A stretch of 64,000 bases of DNA from JACCXG01 sp963785755 (GCA_963785755.1 CAWAXG010000053.1:1-64000), one strand, 5' to 3'. Positions 16,316 through 26,202 are shown, counted from the stretch's first letter. Program-made: numbers and translations. The notes: generated by a model not told the origin, from the letters alone.

Positions 16316-17128
16316 ATGGTAAAGCTGATTCCCGGAATTCTGGCGATCGCAGTGTTCGGCACGGCATGCAGCAGCGGCAACGGCCCGGAACTCTCGGCGG
16401 CTGCGCCTCCAGCCGAATCAACTGCCCCGGCGTCACAGGTGCGACCCGTTTCGGAACAGCCGGCCGCTGTGTCGTCCAGAAATCAGCGATCTGGTGCCTC
16501 GGCCCGTCCCGCATCGTCAAGATCGGCAGCAACTCCTCGAAATGAATCAGCTCGTGACGAAGCAGTCTCAGCGCGGACGGGACGTCCTGCCGACGCACCT
16601 GTCTATCGGGAGCTCACGCTGCCGACCGGCACCGTCCTCCCGTTGGAGCTGACATCTGCAGTCGCGTCGGACGCGAGCGAAGTGGAGGATACCGTTCGTG
16701 CGACGCTCCGCAAACCGATAACGCTCGACGGACAAGAAGTGCTGCCCGCCGGAACCGAGCTCGCGGGCCACGTGATGGAGGCCGAGCGATCAGGGAAAGT
16801 CAAGGGCCGCGCGCGCGTCGCATTTCGTTTCACGAGTGTGCGGCCCGATAGCGAGCGGGTATCGCTGCGCACCGATCCAATCGTGCGCGAAGCCGAAGCA
16901 ACGAAGGGTGAAGACGCAACCAAGATCGGCGTTGGCGCCGGCGCCGGAGCCGTCATCGGCGCCATCGTGGGTGGCAAGAGCGGGGCGGCCAAAGGCGCCG
17001 CAATTGGCGGCGGTGCGGGCACCGGTGTCGTTATGGCCACACGCGGCAAGGAAGTGCGGCTCGAGCCGGGGACAGATATTTCGACGAGGCTCGCCGCGCC
17101 GTTGACCATTCGAGTGCCCGTTCGCTGA
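16316..17128 (+). CDS. lipoprotein with glycine-zipper region
   Basis: The start is ATG 16316, with CAGGAGAA upstream. MVKLIPGILAIAVFGTACSS is a lipoprotein signal with lipobox FGTAC. A Ser/Ala/Pro-rich linker (to about residue 95) leads to a beta domain (ELTLPTGTVLPLELTSAV... VLPAGTELAGHV) and then a Gly/Ala-rich segment (GVGAGAGAVIGAIVGGKSG) typical of glycine-zipper envelope proteins, and a final beta stretch. It is probably anchored in the outer membrane or periplasm with a structural role; no enzyme motif is seen. Confidence 0.7.
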   Translation: MVKLIPGILAIAVFGTACSSGNGPELSAAAPPAESTAPASQVRPVSEQPAAVSSRNQRSGASARPASSRSAATPRNESARDEAVSARTGRPADAPVYRELTLPTGTVLPLELTSAVASDASEVEDTVRATLRKPITLDGQEVLPAGTELAGHVMEAERSGKVKGRARVAFRFTSVRPDSERVSLRTDPIVREAEATKGEDATKIGVGAGAGAVIGAIVGGKSGAAKGAAIGGGAGTGVVMATRGKEVRLEPGTDISTRLAAPLTIRVPVR

Positions 17129-17160
17129 ATCGATCTTCGAGAATCCTATCTGGTGTGGTT

Positions 17161-17640
17161 TCAAGGCGTCCGGCCGCCAGGCCGGTTGCTGGACCAATAG
17201 AGCGTCCAATTGTCAGCTGAGATGCTGAATACGTGGAACGTCGTTCGATGCGCCGTCGCCAGGGTGTAGTGGATTGCGTGTTCCTGGCCGTTTCCTCGCT
17301 GACGACCGCCCACGAACAAGGTTGTGTTCTTCTCTCGATTCCGTTCAAGTCCCCACAAACTCCCAGTAGAGTTGATGAAGTGAGAACTTCCCATGATGGA
17401 CTCGAAGAACGCTTCCGAGTCACCTTCGAGGGTGATTTTGTCCGCCTTGGCCCCGGAGTTCTTTCGGGGGTGAGCCGCACAAATCACCGCAGCGTCGAAG
17501 TCCCGAGCGAGTTGATACACCACTTGGTGGTAGGAGTGAATACGCTCCGGGTCATCGAAAGCGCACAAGGAACCCCGACGGCTTCTGATTGAGGACCAAA
17601 AACTCGATGCCGTGATTTCGCTGCCTAGCGGGGTTTTCAA
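17161..17640 (-). pseudogene. AAA ATPase (RepA-like) C-terminal fragment
   Basis: The frame contains HQVVYQLARDFDAAVICAAH (Walker B-like strand and following helix), then KITLEGDSEAFFESIMGSSH and LWGLERNREKNTTLFVGGRQ, the second half of a RecA-like ATPase of the type carried by integrative elements. No Walker A is present; the upstream end is lost. It is a remnant of mobile DNA next to tRNA-Arg(CCG). Confidence 0.5.
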
Positions 17641-17656
17641 GCCCTACGCGGGTGTT
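17576..17656 (+). pseudogene. type I DNA methylase (HsdM) fragment
   Basis: Twenty-seven codons read RRLLIEDQKLDAV then ISLPSGVFKPYAGV, a highly characteristic internal segment of HsdM-type N6-adenine methyltransferases, located just after the catalytic NPPF region in intact proteins. Homology stops abruptly on both sides. It overlaps the antisense ATPase fragment, so the region is a patchwork of mobile or restriction gene debris. Confidence 0.6.
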
Positions 17657-17878
17657 CACGAAATTGAGCGCCTTGACAAGCACGCGTTGGTCAACAATGT
17701 ATCTCTTAGGGATATCCGCAGTCTCCGCATCCCCCTGCCTCCGCTTTGCGTGAAGCCGCGAGAAAAATGGATGAGGGTGTGGATTTGGGCTTGACACAAA
17801 AGGAGGGCAGTGGGCTAGGTTGACAGGCTAGGTAAGCTGAAGTTAAATGAGAGCAAGCATAAGTAAATAAAGTCAATT

Positions 17879-17955
<77 letters not shown>

Positions 17956-17961
17956 ATTTTA

Positions 17962-17984
17962 TTCGAGGGGCTTCGCCCCTCGAA
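17962..17984. terminator. hairpin after tRNA-Arg(CCG)
   Basis: TTCGAGGGG-CTTCG-CCCCTCGAA is a perfect 9-bp stem with a stable loop, starting 6 bases after the tRNA CCA. It lacks a T run but the position suggests a terminator or processing signal. Confidence 0.55.
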
Positions 17985-18154
17985 CTCCCCTACACGCTCT
18001 CTCGCGGGGGCCCCAACGCCCCGCTCCGGTCGCGTGGCTCACTCGCTGCCGCTCGTTCGCTCCTGTCCTTTTTCTGCGTACTTGTCCGAGGTGGCGCTTC
18101 GCCCCTCGAACTCCCCTACACGCTCGCTCGCGGGGACCCCTCCGCCCCGCTCCG
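17971..18154. repeat. two ~58-bp direct repeats (17971-18028, 18097-18154)
   Basis: The copies share CTTCGCCCCTCGAACTCCCC and continue for about 58 bases with a few mismatches, 126 bases apart. The first overlaps the right arm of the hairpin behind the tRNA. The cause could be duplication of the tRNA downstream region or a dispersed repeat. Confidence 0.5.
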
Positions 18155-18243
18155 TCTTGTGCGCCGTAGCGCGCAGCGCGAAGGCGGGCCCGGCCCGTCA
18201 TTCGGCTCACCACCCCAATCCTCGATCCCCGATCCCGAAAGAA

Positions 18244-18275
18244 CCCGAGTCCCCAGGCCCGAGTCCCCAGTCCCG
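18244..18275. repeat. heptamer tandem repeat (CCCGAGT/CCCCAGT)
   Basis: Four consecutive 7-bp units CCCGAGT, CCCCAGG, CCCGAGT, CCCCAGT are followed by a partial unit. It belongs to the heptamer repeat class described in the findings. Confidence 0.6.
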
Positions 18276-18415
18276 TCTCGGTCACCTTCCGCCGACTCCG
18301 TTGCACGCGGCGGAAGGCGCGGCCCTGTCGTTTCGCCGTTGTTACACCCCCGGCCGCACGTCTTTCGCAAGTTTCAGTATCATCGCCGCTTGTACGTTCG
18401 AGGGATGATGCAGTA

Positions 18416-19978
18416 ATGGTGGAGACGACCGGATCCGGGACGGAGCTGATCGGGGTCCTCGACATGGGGGCCAGCGCGATCCGGCTGGTAGTGGCGGAAA
18501 TCGATGCCAAGCGGACGGTGCGGGTCATCGAGGAAGCCTCCCGCGGGGTCCTGCTCGGCCGCGACACCTTCTCGACGGGGGCGATCCGGTCGCAGACCGT
18601 CGATGCCGCGCTCGAGGCGCTGGAAGGGTTCCGCGAGATCATGGACGGCTACGGAGTCGGCGACGTGCGGGCGGTGGCGACCAGCGCGGTCCGCGAAGCC
18701 CGCAATGCCGACATGTTCCTCGACCGCATTCAGGGGCGCACCGACATTCGATTCGAAATCATCAACGAGGCGGAAGAGAGCCGCCTCGTGTATCTGGCGG
18801 TCCGTCACGCGCTGCACCGCCATGCGGCGTTCAAGGCGGCGCGCACGCTGCTGATCGAAGTCGGCGGCGGGAGCACGAGCCTGACCGCGCTGCGCCGCGG
18901 ACAACCGACACGATCCGGGGTCTACGCGCTCGGATCGGTCCGGCTGCGCCAGCAGCTCGACCTCCGGCGCCACAGCCAGGAGCTGCAGGTCGCGCTGCTG
19001 AAACGGTACGTGGCGAACGTGGTCGAGGAAATCCGGCTCGAGATTCCACTCGATCGCATCGCCCACATCATCGCGATCGGCGGCGACGTGCGATTTGCCG
19101 CGTCGCAGATTGCGGAGAGCGCGCCGGACGCGGACGGGCGCGAGATTCCACGCGAACGGTTCCTCGCCTTCTGCGACGACATCGAACGGATGGACGATGA
19201 AGCCCTCGTCGATCGGTTCCGGCTGCCGGCGGTCGAAGCGGAGACGCTCCTGCCGGCGCTTCTCGTCTACCGCGCGCTCTTGTCCGAGACCGCGACCAAG
19301 ACGGTCGTCATCTCGGACGCGTCCCTGCGAGCGGGCGTGGTCTTCGACGCCGCCGAGCCGAAGAACCGGCTGAGCGAGGAGGACTTCGAGCGCCAGGTGC
19401 TGGCGAGCGCCGACACGCTTGGCGGGCGGTACCGATTTGATCACGCTCACGGTCACCACGTCGCGCGGCTCGCGACGCGCCTGTTCAACGAGCTGCGCGA
19501 GGAGCACGGGCTCAGCGACCGCGAGCGGCTGCTGCTCCAGGTCGCCGGCCTGCTGCACGACGTCGGCATCTACGTCAGCCTGCGGGCGCATCACAAGCAT
19601 TCGCAGTACATCCTCGCGGCATCGCAGATCTTCGGGTTGTCCGACGAAGAAACGGCGCTGGTCTCGAACATCGCGCGCTACCACCGCCGCGGGCTGCCGC
19701 AGAAGAGCCATCTGCCGTTCATCGCGCTCGATCGCAACGACCGCCTGATCGTCAACAAGCTCGCGTCGATTCTGCGCGTCGCCAACGCGCTCGACGCCGA
19801 GCATGCGCAGAAGGTGCAGGACATCCGGCTGGTGCGGCGCGAAAGCAGCTGGATCCTCGAGCTCGAGGGGACCGGAGATCTGACCATGGAACTGCTCGCG
19901 GCGACCGCGAGAGCCGACATGTTCGCCCAGACCTACGGAAGGCAACTCGTGATCCGCCCGGCCGGAGTCGTGTCGTGA
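18416..19978 (+). CDS. ppx: Ppx/GppA phosphatase with C-terminal HD domain
   Basis: This is a 520-residue exopolyphosphatase/guanosine pentaphosphatase family protein. The ASKHA ATPase-fold core shows GVLDMGASAIRLVVAEID (phosphate 1 motif), ATSAVREARNADMF, ESRLVYLAVRH and TLLIEVGGGSTSL (phosphate 2 motif). From about residue 345 an HD-type domain follows, with LLLQVAGLLHDVG and HHKHSQYILAAS. It releases phosphate from the ends of polyphosphate chains or from pppGpp. Its stop overlaps the GTG start of ppk1 by 4 bases, so synthesis and breakdown of polyphosphate are co-expressed. The sequence is intact. Confidence 0.88.
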   Translation: MVETTGSGTELIGVLDMGASAIRLVVAEIDAKRTVRVIEEASRGVLLGRDTFSTGAIRSQTVDAALEALEGFREIMDGYGVGDVRAVATSAVREARNADMFLDRIQGRTDIRFEIINEAEESRLVYLAVRHALHRHAAFKAARTLLIEVGGGSTSLTALRRGQPTRSGVYALGSVRLRQQLDLRRHSQELQVALLKRYVANVVEEIRLEIPLDRIAHIIAIGGDVRFAASQIAESAPDADGREIPRERFLAFCDDIERMDDEALVDRFRLPAVEAETLLPALLVYRALLSETATKTVVISDASLRAGVVFDAAEPKNRLSEEDFERQVLASADTLGGRYRFDHAHGHHVARLATRLFNELREEHGLSDRERLLLQVAGLLHDVGIYVSLRAHHKHSQYILAASQIFGLSDEETALVSNIARYHRRGLPQKSHLPFIALDRNDRLIVNKLASILRVANALDAEHAQKVQDIRLVRRESSWILELEGTGDLTMELLAATARADMFAQTYGRQLVIRPAGVVS

Positions 19979-22083
19979 GCCAGGAGAGCGCACTGTTCAT
20001 CAATCGCGAGCTCTCGTGGATCGCGTTCAACGAGCGCGTCCTGGAGGAAGCGGCCGACACGACGACGCCGCTGCTCGAGCGGATGAAGTTCGCGGCGATC
20101 GCTTCGGCGAATCTCGACGAGTTCTTCATGGTCCGCGCCGCCGCCGTCAAGCGGGCGATTGAAGAGGGAGAAACGGCCCGCGATCCGTCGGGCCTGACCC
20201 CCGCCGAGCAGCTGGCCGCAATCCGCCGCCGATCGCACGCCTTCGTGGGCGCCTTGTATCGCCTGGTCAACGAAGAGCTGCTGCCGACGCTCGCCGCGCA
20301 AGGCATCAGAATCGTGCCGCTCGCCGACCTCGGCGATACCCGCCGCGCCGCGCTCGGCACGTTCTTCCGCGAGGCGGTGCTGCCCGTCCTGACGCCGCTG
20401 GCCATCGACGTGTCGCGGCCGTTCCCGCTGCTCTCCTCGCTCAGCCTGAATCTGGCGCTCCTGCTCGAGGCCCCGCCCGATGAAACCGCGCGCCGTCTCG
20501 CGATCGTGCAAGTGCCGGCCGGCCTCGCGCGGCTGGTCCAGGTCGCCGGCAGCGAAGGTCAGACGTACGTCCTGCTCGAGGACGTGATTCGCGCGCAGCT
20601 CACGCAGCTCTTCCCCGGCCAGGTGATTCTCGATTCGACGGTGATCCGTCTCGCCCGCGACGCGGAGCTCGAGCTCGATGACGAAGGCGGCCGCACGCAC
20701 CTGGAAATGGTCGAACGCGAGGTACGCCGCCGCCGGCGGAGCGACGCGGTCCGGCTCGAAGTCGAAGCCGCGGCATCCGAGGAGCTGCTGACGCTGCTCC
20801 GGGAGCAGCTCGATTTGACCGAGGAAGAGGTCTACAAAGTCCCCGGCCCGCTCGACCTCCGCGTGCTGATGGGCCTGACCGAAGTCGCCGGCTTCGACGC
20901 GCTGCGCGATGCGGCACTGCAGCCAGCCAGCGTGCTCGAAGGCGACGAGCGGCCGCTGTTCGAGATCATCAACGAACGGGACATCCTGCTGCACCACCCG
21001 TACGATTCCTACGATCCGGTCGTGGCGCTGGTGGCGCAGGCCGCCAACGATCCCGATGTCCTCGCGATCAAGCAGACGCTGTACCGGACGAGCGTCGGAT
21101 CGCCAATCATCTCGGCGCTGCAGCTTGCGGCCGAGCGCAACAAGCAGGTCACCGTCCTCGTCGAGCTGACCGCCCGATTCGACGAGGAGCGCAACATTCA
21201 ATGGGCCCGCGCGCTGGAGGAGGCTGGAGCCCACGTCATCTACGGCGTGCGGCGGTACAAGACGCACGCCAAGATCTGCCTCGTGGTCAAGCGAACGTCG
21301 CAGGGGCTGCGGCGATACGTGCACCTCGGCACCGGAAACTACAACGAGCGGACCGCCAGGGTGTACACGGACTTCGGCCTGATGACCTCGTCGCCGGCGA
21401 TCGCCGAAGACGCCACGGCGTTCTTCAGCGCCCTCACCGGCTATTCCGATCCTCCGAGGCTGAAGAAGCTCGTGATGGCACCCACGCATCTGCGGCCGCG
21501 CTTCCTCAAGTTGATCGCCCGTGAGCGCCGGCGCGCCGAGGCGGGCCAGCCTGCCGAAATCGTCGCCAAGATGAACTCGCTCGAGGACGAGGAGATCATT
21601 CGCGCGCTCTATGCCGCGTCGCAGGCGGGCGTGGAGATCAAGCTGAACGTACGAGGCATCTGCGCGCTCCGTCCCGGCATGCCGGGCATCTCCGAGACCA
21701 TCGAGGTCATCTCGATCGTCGATCGGTTCCTCGAGCATTCGCGCGTCTACTACTTCCTCAACGGCGGCGAGGAGCAGGTCTATCTCTCGAGCGCGGACTG
21801 GATGAGCCGCAATCTCGACAAGCGCGTCGAGCTGATGTTCCCGGTGGAGGATCAGACCCAGAAAGCCTCGGTCATGTACGCCCTGCGGGCGATGTTCCGC
21901 GACAACGTCAAGACGCGATGTCTGCTCGCCGACGGCTCGTACGAACGCAAAACGCGGGCGTCCAACGAACAGCCCTTCAGGGTTCAGCAGCACCTCCAGG
22001 AAGAAGCCAGGCGGCGGTCGTCGCTCGCGCGCGAGCGCGCGGGCGTGACGTTCCGGCCGGAACAGGCCGAAACTCCGCGCTGA
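19975..22083 (+). CDS. ppk1: polyphosphate kinase 1
   Basis: The 702-residue length is normal for PPK1. The N-terminal domain reads FINRELSWIAFNERVLEEA and ERMKFAAIASANLDEFFMVR. Catalytic domains contain RYKTHAKICLV with His431 (equivalent to the phosphorylated His435 of E. coli) and FLEHSRVYYFLNGGEEQVYL with His588 (equivalent to His592), then SSADWMSRNLDKRVELMFPV. It transfers the gamma-phosphate of ATP to polyphosphate. The GTG start overlaps the ppx stop (GTGA), which decides the start. Confidence 0.95.
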   Translation: MSQESALFINRELSWIAFNERVLEEAADTTTPLLERMKFAAIASANLDEFFMVRAAAVKRAIEEGETARDPSGLTPAEQLAAIRRRSHAFVGALYRLVNEELLPTLAAQGIRIVPLADLGDTRRAALGTFFREAVLPVLTPLAIDVSRPFPLLSSLSLNLALLLEAPPDETARRLAIVQVPAGLARLVQVAGSEGQTYVLLEDVIRAQLTQLFPGQVILDSTVIRLARDAELELDDEGGRTHLEMVEREVRRRRRSDAVRLEVEAAASEELLTLLREQLDLTEEEVYKVPGPLDLRVLMGLTEVAGFDALRDAALQPASVLEGDERPLFEIINERDILLHHPYDSYDPVVALVAQAANDPDVLAIKQTLYRTSVGSPIISALQLAAERNKQVTVLVELTARFDEERNIQWARALEEAGAHVIYGVRRYKTHAKICLVVKRTSQGLRRYVHLGTGNYNERTARVYTDFGLMTSSPAIAEDATAFFSALTGYSDPPRLKKLVMAPTHLRPRFLKLIARERRRAEAGQPAEIVAKMNSLEDEEIIRALYAASQAGVEIKLNVRGICALRPGMPGISETIEVISIVDRFLEHSRVYYFLNGGEEQVYLSSADWMSRNLDKRVELMFPVEDQTQKASVMYALRAMFRDNVKTRCLLADGSYERKTRASNEQPFRVQQHLQEEARRRSSLARERAGVTFRPEQAETPR

Positions 22084-22144
22084 CCGCCCCCCCGACCCGG
22101 GCGCGGCGCGCCCTCCTTCTGCTACGCTACCGGCCGGAGAACCC

Positions 22145-25012
22145 ATGCTGAACGCGTCATTCGCCGTACGATTCGTGGTGTCAGTCGCCCTTCTTGCCGG
22201 CACGACGGCGCAGGTTGCGAGCCAGGCGCCGGCGGCCGCCAAGCCCAAGCCGTTCGACCGCGAATACACGCTCGAATCATCCATCCTCGGCTATCGGGGC
22301 GTCGGCGGTGAGATCGACGGCATTCGCAATCCGACGCTGTGGGCGCTGACCGGCGAAACGGTCCGCATCACGATCGTCAACGCCGAGCTGATGCTGCACG
22401 ACATCGCCCTGGACAAGCTCGCGGTCAAGAGCACTGAGGTCCTGGACAAGGGCGCGAGCACCAACATCACGTTCAAGGCCGAGCGGAGCGACACCTACTT
22501 CTGTTCGATCCCCGGCCATCGCGCGGCGGGCATGGAAGGGCGCATCGATGTCTCCGACGTGCCCCGCGTGCAGTCCGAAGGCGTGCTGCCGTCCGCGGGC
22601 GACCGCGCGCTCAACCTGGACTTCGAGAAAGGCACGCTCGAGGACTGGAAGGCCAGCGGCGACGCGTTCGAGCTCGTCAAGGGCGACCGGCCCGTGGCGC
22701 CGGGACCCGAGAAGCGCGTCGGACATGCGGGCACGCATTGGGTCGGCAGCGGGTTCAGCGGCAGCGCCCGCAAGGGAACCCTGACCTCCGCGCCTTTCCG
22801 CGTGACGCATCCGTACGCGAGCTTCCTGATTTCAGGAGGCGCGTTCTCCAGCACGCGCGTCGAGGTGGTGCTGGCGGCGCCCCAGGAGGTCGTCATCTAC
22901 ACGATCTCGGGCGCGCATCAGGGCATGATGCGGCCGGCGGTCGTGGATCTGCGGCCGCATGCGGGAAAGGACATCTTCATTCGCCTGGTGGACGAGGAAA
23001 CCGGCGCCTCCACCGCGGCGTACATCCAAGAGAATCCGTGGGCGCACATCAACTTCGATCATTTCCGGTTCCACGACTCACGGCCGTTCTTTCCGAACGA
23101 GGCCGTGGCCGAGGATGTGAACGTGCTGCCGCCGATGGATCCGGCGACCAACGCCGGGCTGTCTGGAGAAGCGGCTGCGCGGGCAATGAAGGTACCGCAA
23201 GGGTTTTCCGTGAAGCTCGCCGCCGCGGAGCCAGACATCGTGCGGCCGATCGCGTTCACGCTTGACGACCGCGGGCGCCTCTGGGTCGCCGAAGCGCACA
23301 CTTATCCAACGCGTGCGCCGGAAGGCCAGGGCAAGGACCGCATCCTCATCCTGGAGGACACGAACGGGGATGGACGGCTCGACCGCAGGAAGGTCTTCAT
23401 CGAGCAGCTGAATCTCGTCAGCGGACTCGAAGTCGGGTTCGGCGGCGTCTGGGTCGGGGCCGCGCCCTATCTGATGTTCATTCCCGCCAAGGACGATCGA
23501 CCCACCGGTCCGCCGCAGATCCTTCTCGACGGCTGGGGATACCAGGACACCCACGAGACGCTCAACACGTTCATCTGGGGCCCCGACGGGTGGCTCTACG
23601 GTACCCACGGCGTGTTCACACACTCGAACGTCGGCAAGCCGGGCGCGCCCGACAGCGAGCGGCAGCGGCTGAACGCCGGGATCTGGCGCTATCATCCGAC
23701 GCGGCACGTCTTCGAAGTCTTCGCGGAAGGCACGAGCAATCCGTGGGGGCTCGACTTCAACGACTACGGCCATGCGTTCACGACCGCGTGCGTGATCGAG
23801 CACCTCTATCACGTGGTCCAGGGCGCGCGGTACAAGCGCCAGTCCGGCAAGCACTTCAATCCCCACATCTACGACGACATCAAGACCGTCGCCGATCACG
23901 TGCACTGGGTCGGGCGGAAGGGTCCCCATGCCGGCAACGGCCGCTCCGATTCCGCCGGCGGCGGCCATGCGCACGTCGGCGCGATGATTTATCTCGGCGG
24001 GGACAACTGGCCGCGCGAGTACCGCGACGCGATCTTCATGAACAACATCCACGGGCACCGGACCAACAGCGACCTGCTCCAGCGGAACGGCTCGGGCTAC
24101 ACCGCCACGCACGGGCCGGACTTCCTCAACGCGAACGACTCGTGGAGCCAGATGCTCAATTTCCGCTACGGTCCGGATGGATCGGTGCACGTCATCGACT
24201 GGTACGACAAGAACCAGTGCCACAGCACCAATCCCGACGTGCACAACAAGACGCTCGGGCGCATCTTCAAGATCAGCCACGAGAAGGATCGCTGGGTCCA
24301 GGTCGATCTCGCGGCGCAGTCATCGGATCGGCTGGTCGAGATGCAGCTGCACCGCAACGACTGGTACGTCCGCCAGGCGCGGCGGATCCTTCAGGAGCGC
24401 GGCCCGGATCCGAAGGTTCACGCCCGGCTGAAGAACATCCTGCAGACCAATCCGGACGTGACCCGCAAGCTGCGGGCGCTCTGGGCGCTGCACGTGACCG
24501 AGGGGCTGAGCGCCGAGGACAAGCTGCAGCTGCTCGGGCATGACAGCGAGTACGTGCGGAGCTGGGCGATCGCCCTGCTGGCCGAGGACCGCAACCCGCC
24601 TGACGCGGCGCTGCAACGCTTCGCGGCGATGTCGCGCGACGATGGCTCAGCGCTGGTGCGGTTGTCTCTGGCGAGCGCGCTGCAGCGGGTGCCGGCGGCG
24701 AAGCGCTGGGAGGTTGTCGCGGGCCTGCTCGCCCGCGCGGAGGACGCCCTCGATCACAACCAGCCGCTGATGGTCTGGTATGCCGCCGAGCCGCTGGCGG
24801 ATCTGAACATGGAGCGCGCGCTCACGCTCGCGCTCGACTCGAAGCTGCCGCGCGTGTTTCCGTTCATGGTGCAGCGGATCGCCGCGATCAGGACGCAGGA
24901 AGCCGTGCGCGTACTGGCGGAACGCCTCGCGCGCACGACCGATCCGGCGCAGCAGCTGGAGCTCGTCAACGGCCTGAGTCAGGTCGTGAGCAAGCCCGAC
25001 GTGAAGAAGTAG
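22145..25012 (+). CDS. cupredoxin-PVC-type membrane-bound dehydrogenase fusion
   Basis: The 955-residue secreted protein has a signal peptide (AVRFVVSVALLAGTTAQVAS). Residues ~40-140 are a cupredoxin domain with type-1 copper ligands His in ELMLHDIALD and Cys-His-Met in YFCSIPGHRAAGM. Residues ~150-310 form a beta-sandwich-like domain. From ~345 a PVC-type (Pirellula/Verrucomicrobium) dehydrogenase propeller follows: RPIAFTLDDRGRLWVAEAHT, ILILEDTNGDGRLDR, WGPDGWLYGTHGVFTHSN, NPWGLDFNDYGHAF and DGSVHVIDWYDKNQCH. The C-terminus has HEAT-like helical repeats. It may pass electrons from an oxidised sugar or alcohol to copper; substrate unknown. No CxxCH heme site. Confidence 0.8.
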   Translation: MLNASFAVRFVVSVALLAGTTAQVASQAPAAAKPKPFDREYTLESSILGYRGVGGEIDGIRNPTLWALTGETVRITIVNAELMLHDIALDKLAVKSTEVLDKGASTNITFKAERSDTYFCSIPGHRAAGMEGRIDVSDVPRVQSEGVLPSAGDRALNLDFEKGTLEDWKASGDAFELVKGDRPVAPGPEKRVGHAGTHWVGSGFSGSARKGTLTSAPFRVTHPYASFLISGGAFSSTRVEVVLAAPQEVVIYTISGAHQGMMRPAVVDLRPHAGKDIFIRLVDEETGASTAAYIQENPWAHINFDHFRFHDSRPFFPNEAVAEDVNVLPPMDPATNAGLSGEAAARAMKVPQGFSVKLAAAEPDIVRPIAFTLDDRGRLWVAEAHTYPTRAPEGQGKDRILILEDTNGDGRLDRRKVFIEQLNLVSGLEVGFGGVWVGAAPYLMFIPAKDDRPTGPPQILLDGWGYQDTHETLNTFIWGPDGWLYGTHGVFTHSNVGKPGAPDSERQRLNAGIWRYHPTRHVFEVFAEGTSNPWGLDFNDYGHAFTTACVIEHLYHVVQGARYKRQSGKHFNPHIYDDIKTVADHVHWVGRKGPHAGNGRSDSAGGGHAHVGAMIYLGGDNWPREYRDAIFMNNIHGHRTNSDLLQRNGSGYTATHGPDFLNANDSWSQMLNFRYGPDGSVHVIDWYDKNQCHSTNPDVHNKTLGRIFKISHEKDRWVQVDLAAQSSDRLVEMQLHRNDWYVRQARRILQERGPDPKVHARLKNILQTNPDVTRKLRALWALHVTEGLSAEDKLQLLGHDSEYVRSWAIALLAEDRNPPDAALQRFAAMSRDDGSALVRLSLASALQRVPAAKRWEVVAGLLARAEDALDHNQPLMVWYAAEPLADLNMERALTLALDSKLPRVFPFMVQRIAAIRTQEAVRVLAERLARTTDPAQQLELVNGLSQVVSKPDVKK

Positions 25013-25166
25013 GCGACGCGTCCGTCATTCGGGCGGACTGAAGCGGGGATCGCGCCAGGTGCTTCGACCTGGGTACCGAGCTTGGAAGCGTGCGTCTCGG
25101 AGCGACCGCTTGCTCCAGTGTGTAACGCCAGCGCACACTCGGGGACTGATTCGGGAGGACTGATTG

Positions 25167-26180
25167 ATGCGCGCGTCGTACTACCGCCGGGATCGCAGGT
25201 TCGAAACAGGCTCCGCCACCATGCCCGTTCCGTCGCCCGGAGAGGCGCTGCTGCGCGTTCGGCGCGTCGGCATCTGCGGAACCGATCTGCACATCTTCCA
25301 GGGGCATCTCGATCACCGGGTTCCGCGCGACGGCATCATCGGACACGAGACCTTTGCCGAAGTCGCTTCAGCGCCCGACGGCAGCGGCTTTCGCGAAGGT
25401 GACCGCGTCGTCGTCGAACCGGTCCTCTACTGCGGCACGTGCAAGGCGTGCAGGATGGGAGCGACCTATCTCTGCTACCAGTTGAAGGTGCTCGGTGTCG
25501 ACGTGGCCGGCGGCATGCAGGATTACTGGGCCGTACCCGCCGATCGTCTGCTGAAGGTCCCCGACTCCATCAGCGACGATCACGCGCCCCTCATCGAACC
25601 GCTCGCGGTCGCGACCCACGACGTCGGACGCGCCGAGGTGAAGGCCGGCGATGCCGTCGTGGTGTTCGGTGGAGGGCCGATCGGATGCCTGATCGCGCTC
25701 GTCTCGCGGCACCGCGGCGCGCACGTGAAGGTCGTCGAGATCAACCCCTATCGCGTCGCGATGATGCAGCGGCTCGGCCTCGAGACCATCGGGCCGGGCG
25801 AGGACGTCAACGCCGTCGTCAATGAATGGACGGATGGCAGTGGCGCCGACGTCGCGTTCGAAGTCACGGGCGACCCCGCCGCCGCCAAGCTGGTGACCGG
25901 CGTCGTGCGCGTCTGGGGCACGGTCAGCATCATCGCCATCCACGCCGAGCCCGTGCCCTTCCAGCTGTATCACCTCTTCGCTCGCGAGCTGAAGATGCAT
26001 GGCAGCCGGCTGTACACGCGAGCCGCCTGGGAAGAAGCGATTCGGCTGATCGCGGCCGGCCACGTGGTCGTCGGCCCGCTCGTGAGCCGGACGATCCCGC
26101 TGGAAGATCTGCAGCAGGGGATGGAAGAAGCGCTCGGCGGCGGGCAGGTGATGAAGGTCGTGGTCGATATGGTGAGGTGA
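25167..26180 (+). CDS. zinc-dependent medium-chain dehydrogenase
   Basis: ATG 25167 follows GGGAGGA; a TTG one codon earlier is less likely. The 337-residue MDR protein has catalytic-zinc ligands in VGICGTDLH and GIIGHETF, a structural-zinc cluster CGTCKACRMGATYLC (C-x2-C-x2-C-x7-C) and an NAD-binding Rossmann motif VVVFGGGPIGCLIALV followed by VVEINPYR. It resembles sorbitol and threonine dehydrogenases and should oxidise a polyol or sugar alcohol. It follows the cupredoxin-dehydrogenase gene and faces the PhyH-like gene. Confidence 0.88.
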   Translation: MRASYYRRDRRFETGSATMPVPSPGEALLRVRRVGICGTDLHIFQGHLDHRVPRDGIIGHETFAEVASAPDGSGFREGDRVVVEPVLYCGTCKACRMGATYLCYQLKVLGVDVAGGMQDYWAVPADRLLKVPDSISDDHAPLIEPLAVATHDVGRAEVKAGDAVVVFGGGPIGCLIALVSRHRGAHVKVVEINPYRVAMMQRLGLETIGPGEDVNAVVNEWTDGSGADVAFEVTGDPAAAKLVTGVVRVWGTVSIIAIHAEPVPFQLYHLFARELKMHGSRLYTRAAWEEAIRLIAAGHVVVGPLVSRTIPLEDLQQGMEEALGGGQVMKVVVDMVR

Positions 26181-26202
26181 CCCGCCGCGCGCGGCTGGCG
26201 GA

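Noticed and set aside
18380..19993. 537-residue minus-strand ORF opposite ppx
   Set aside because: Shadow of the plus-strand Ppx/GppA-HD gene; Arg/Asp/Gln-rich composition without motifs.
19933..22284. 783-residue minus-strand ORF opposite ppk1
   Set aside because: Antisense of a clear PPK1; long only because of high GC and codon bias.
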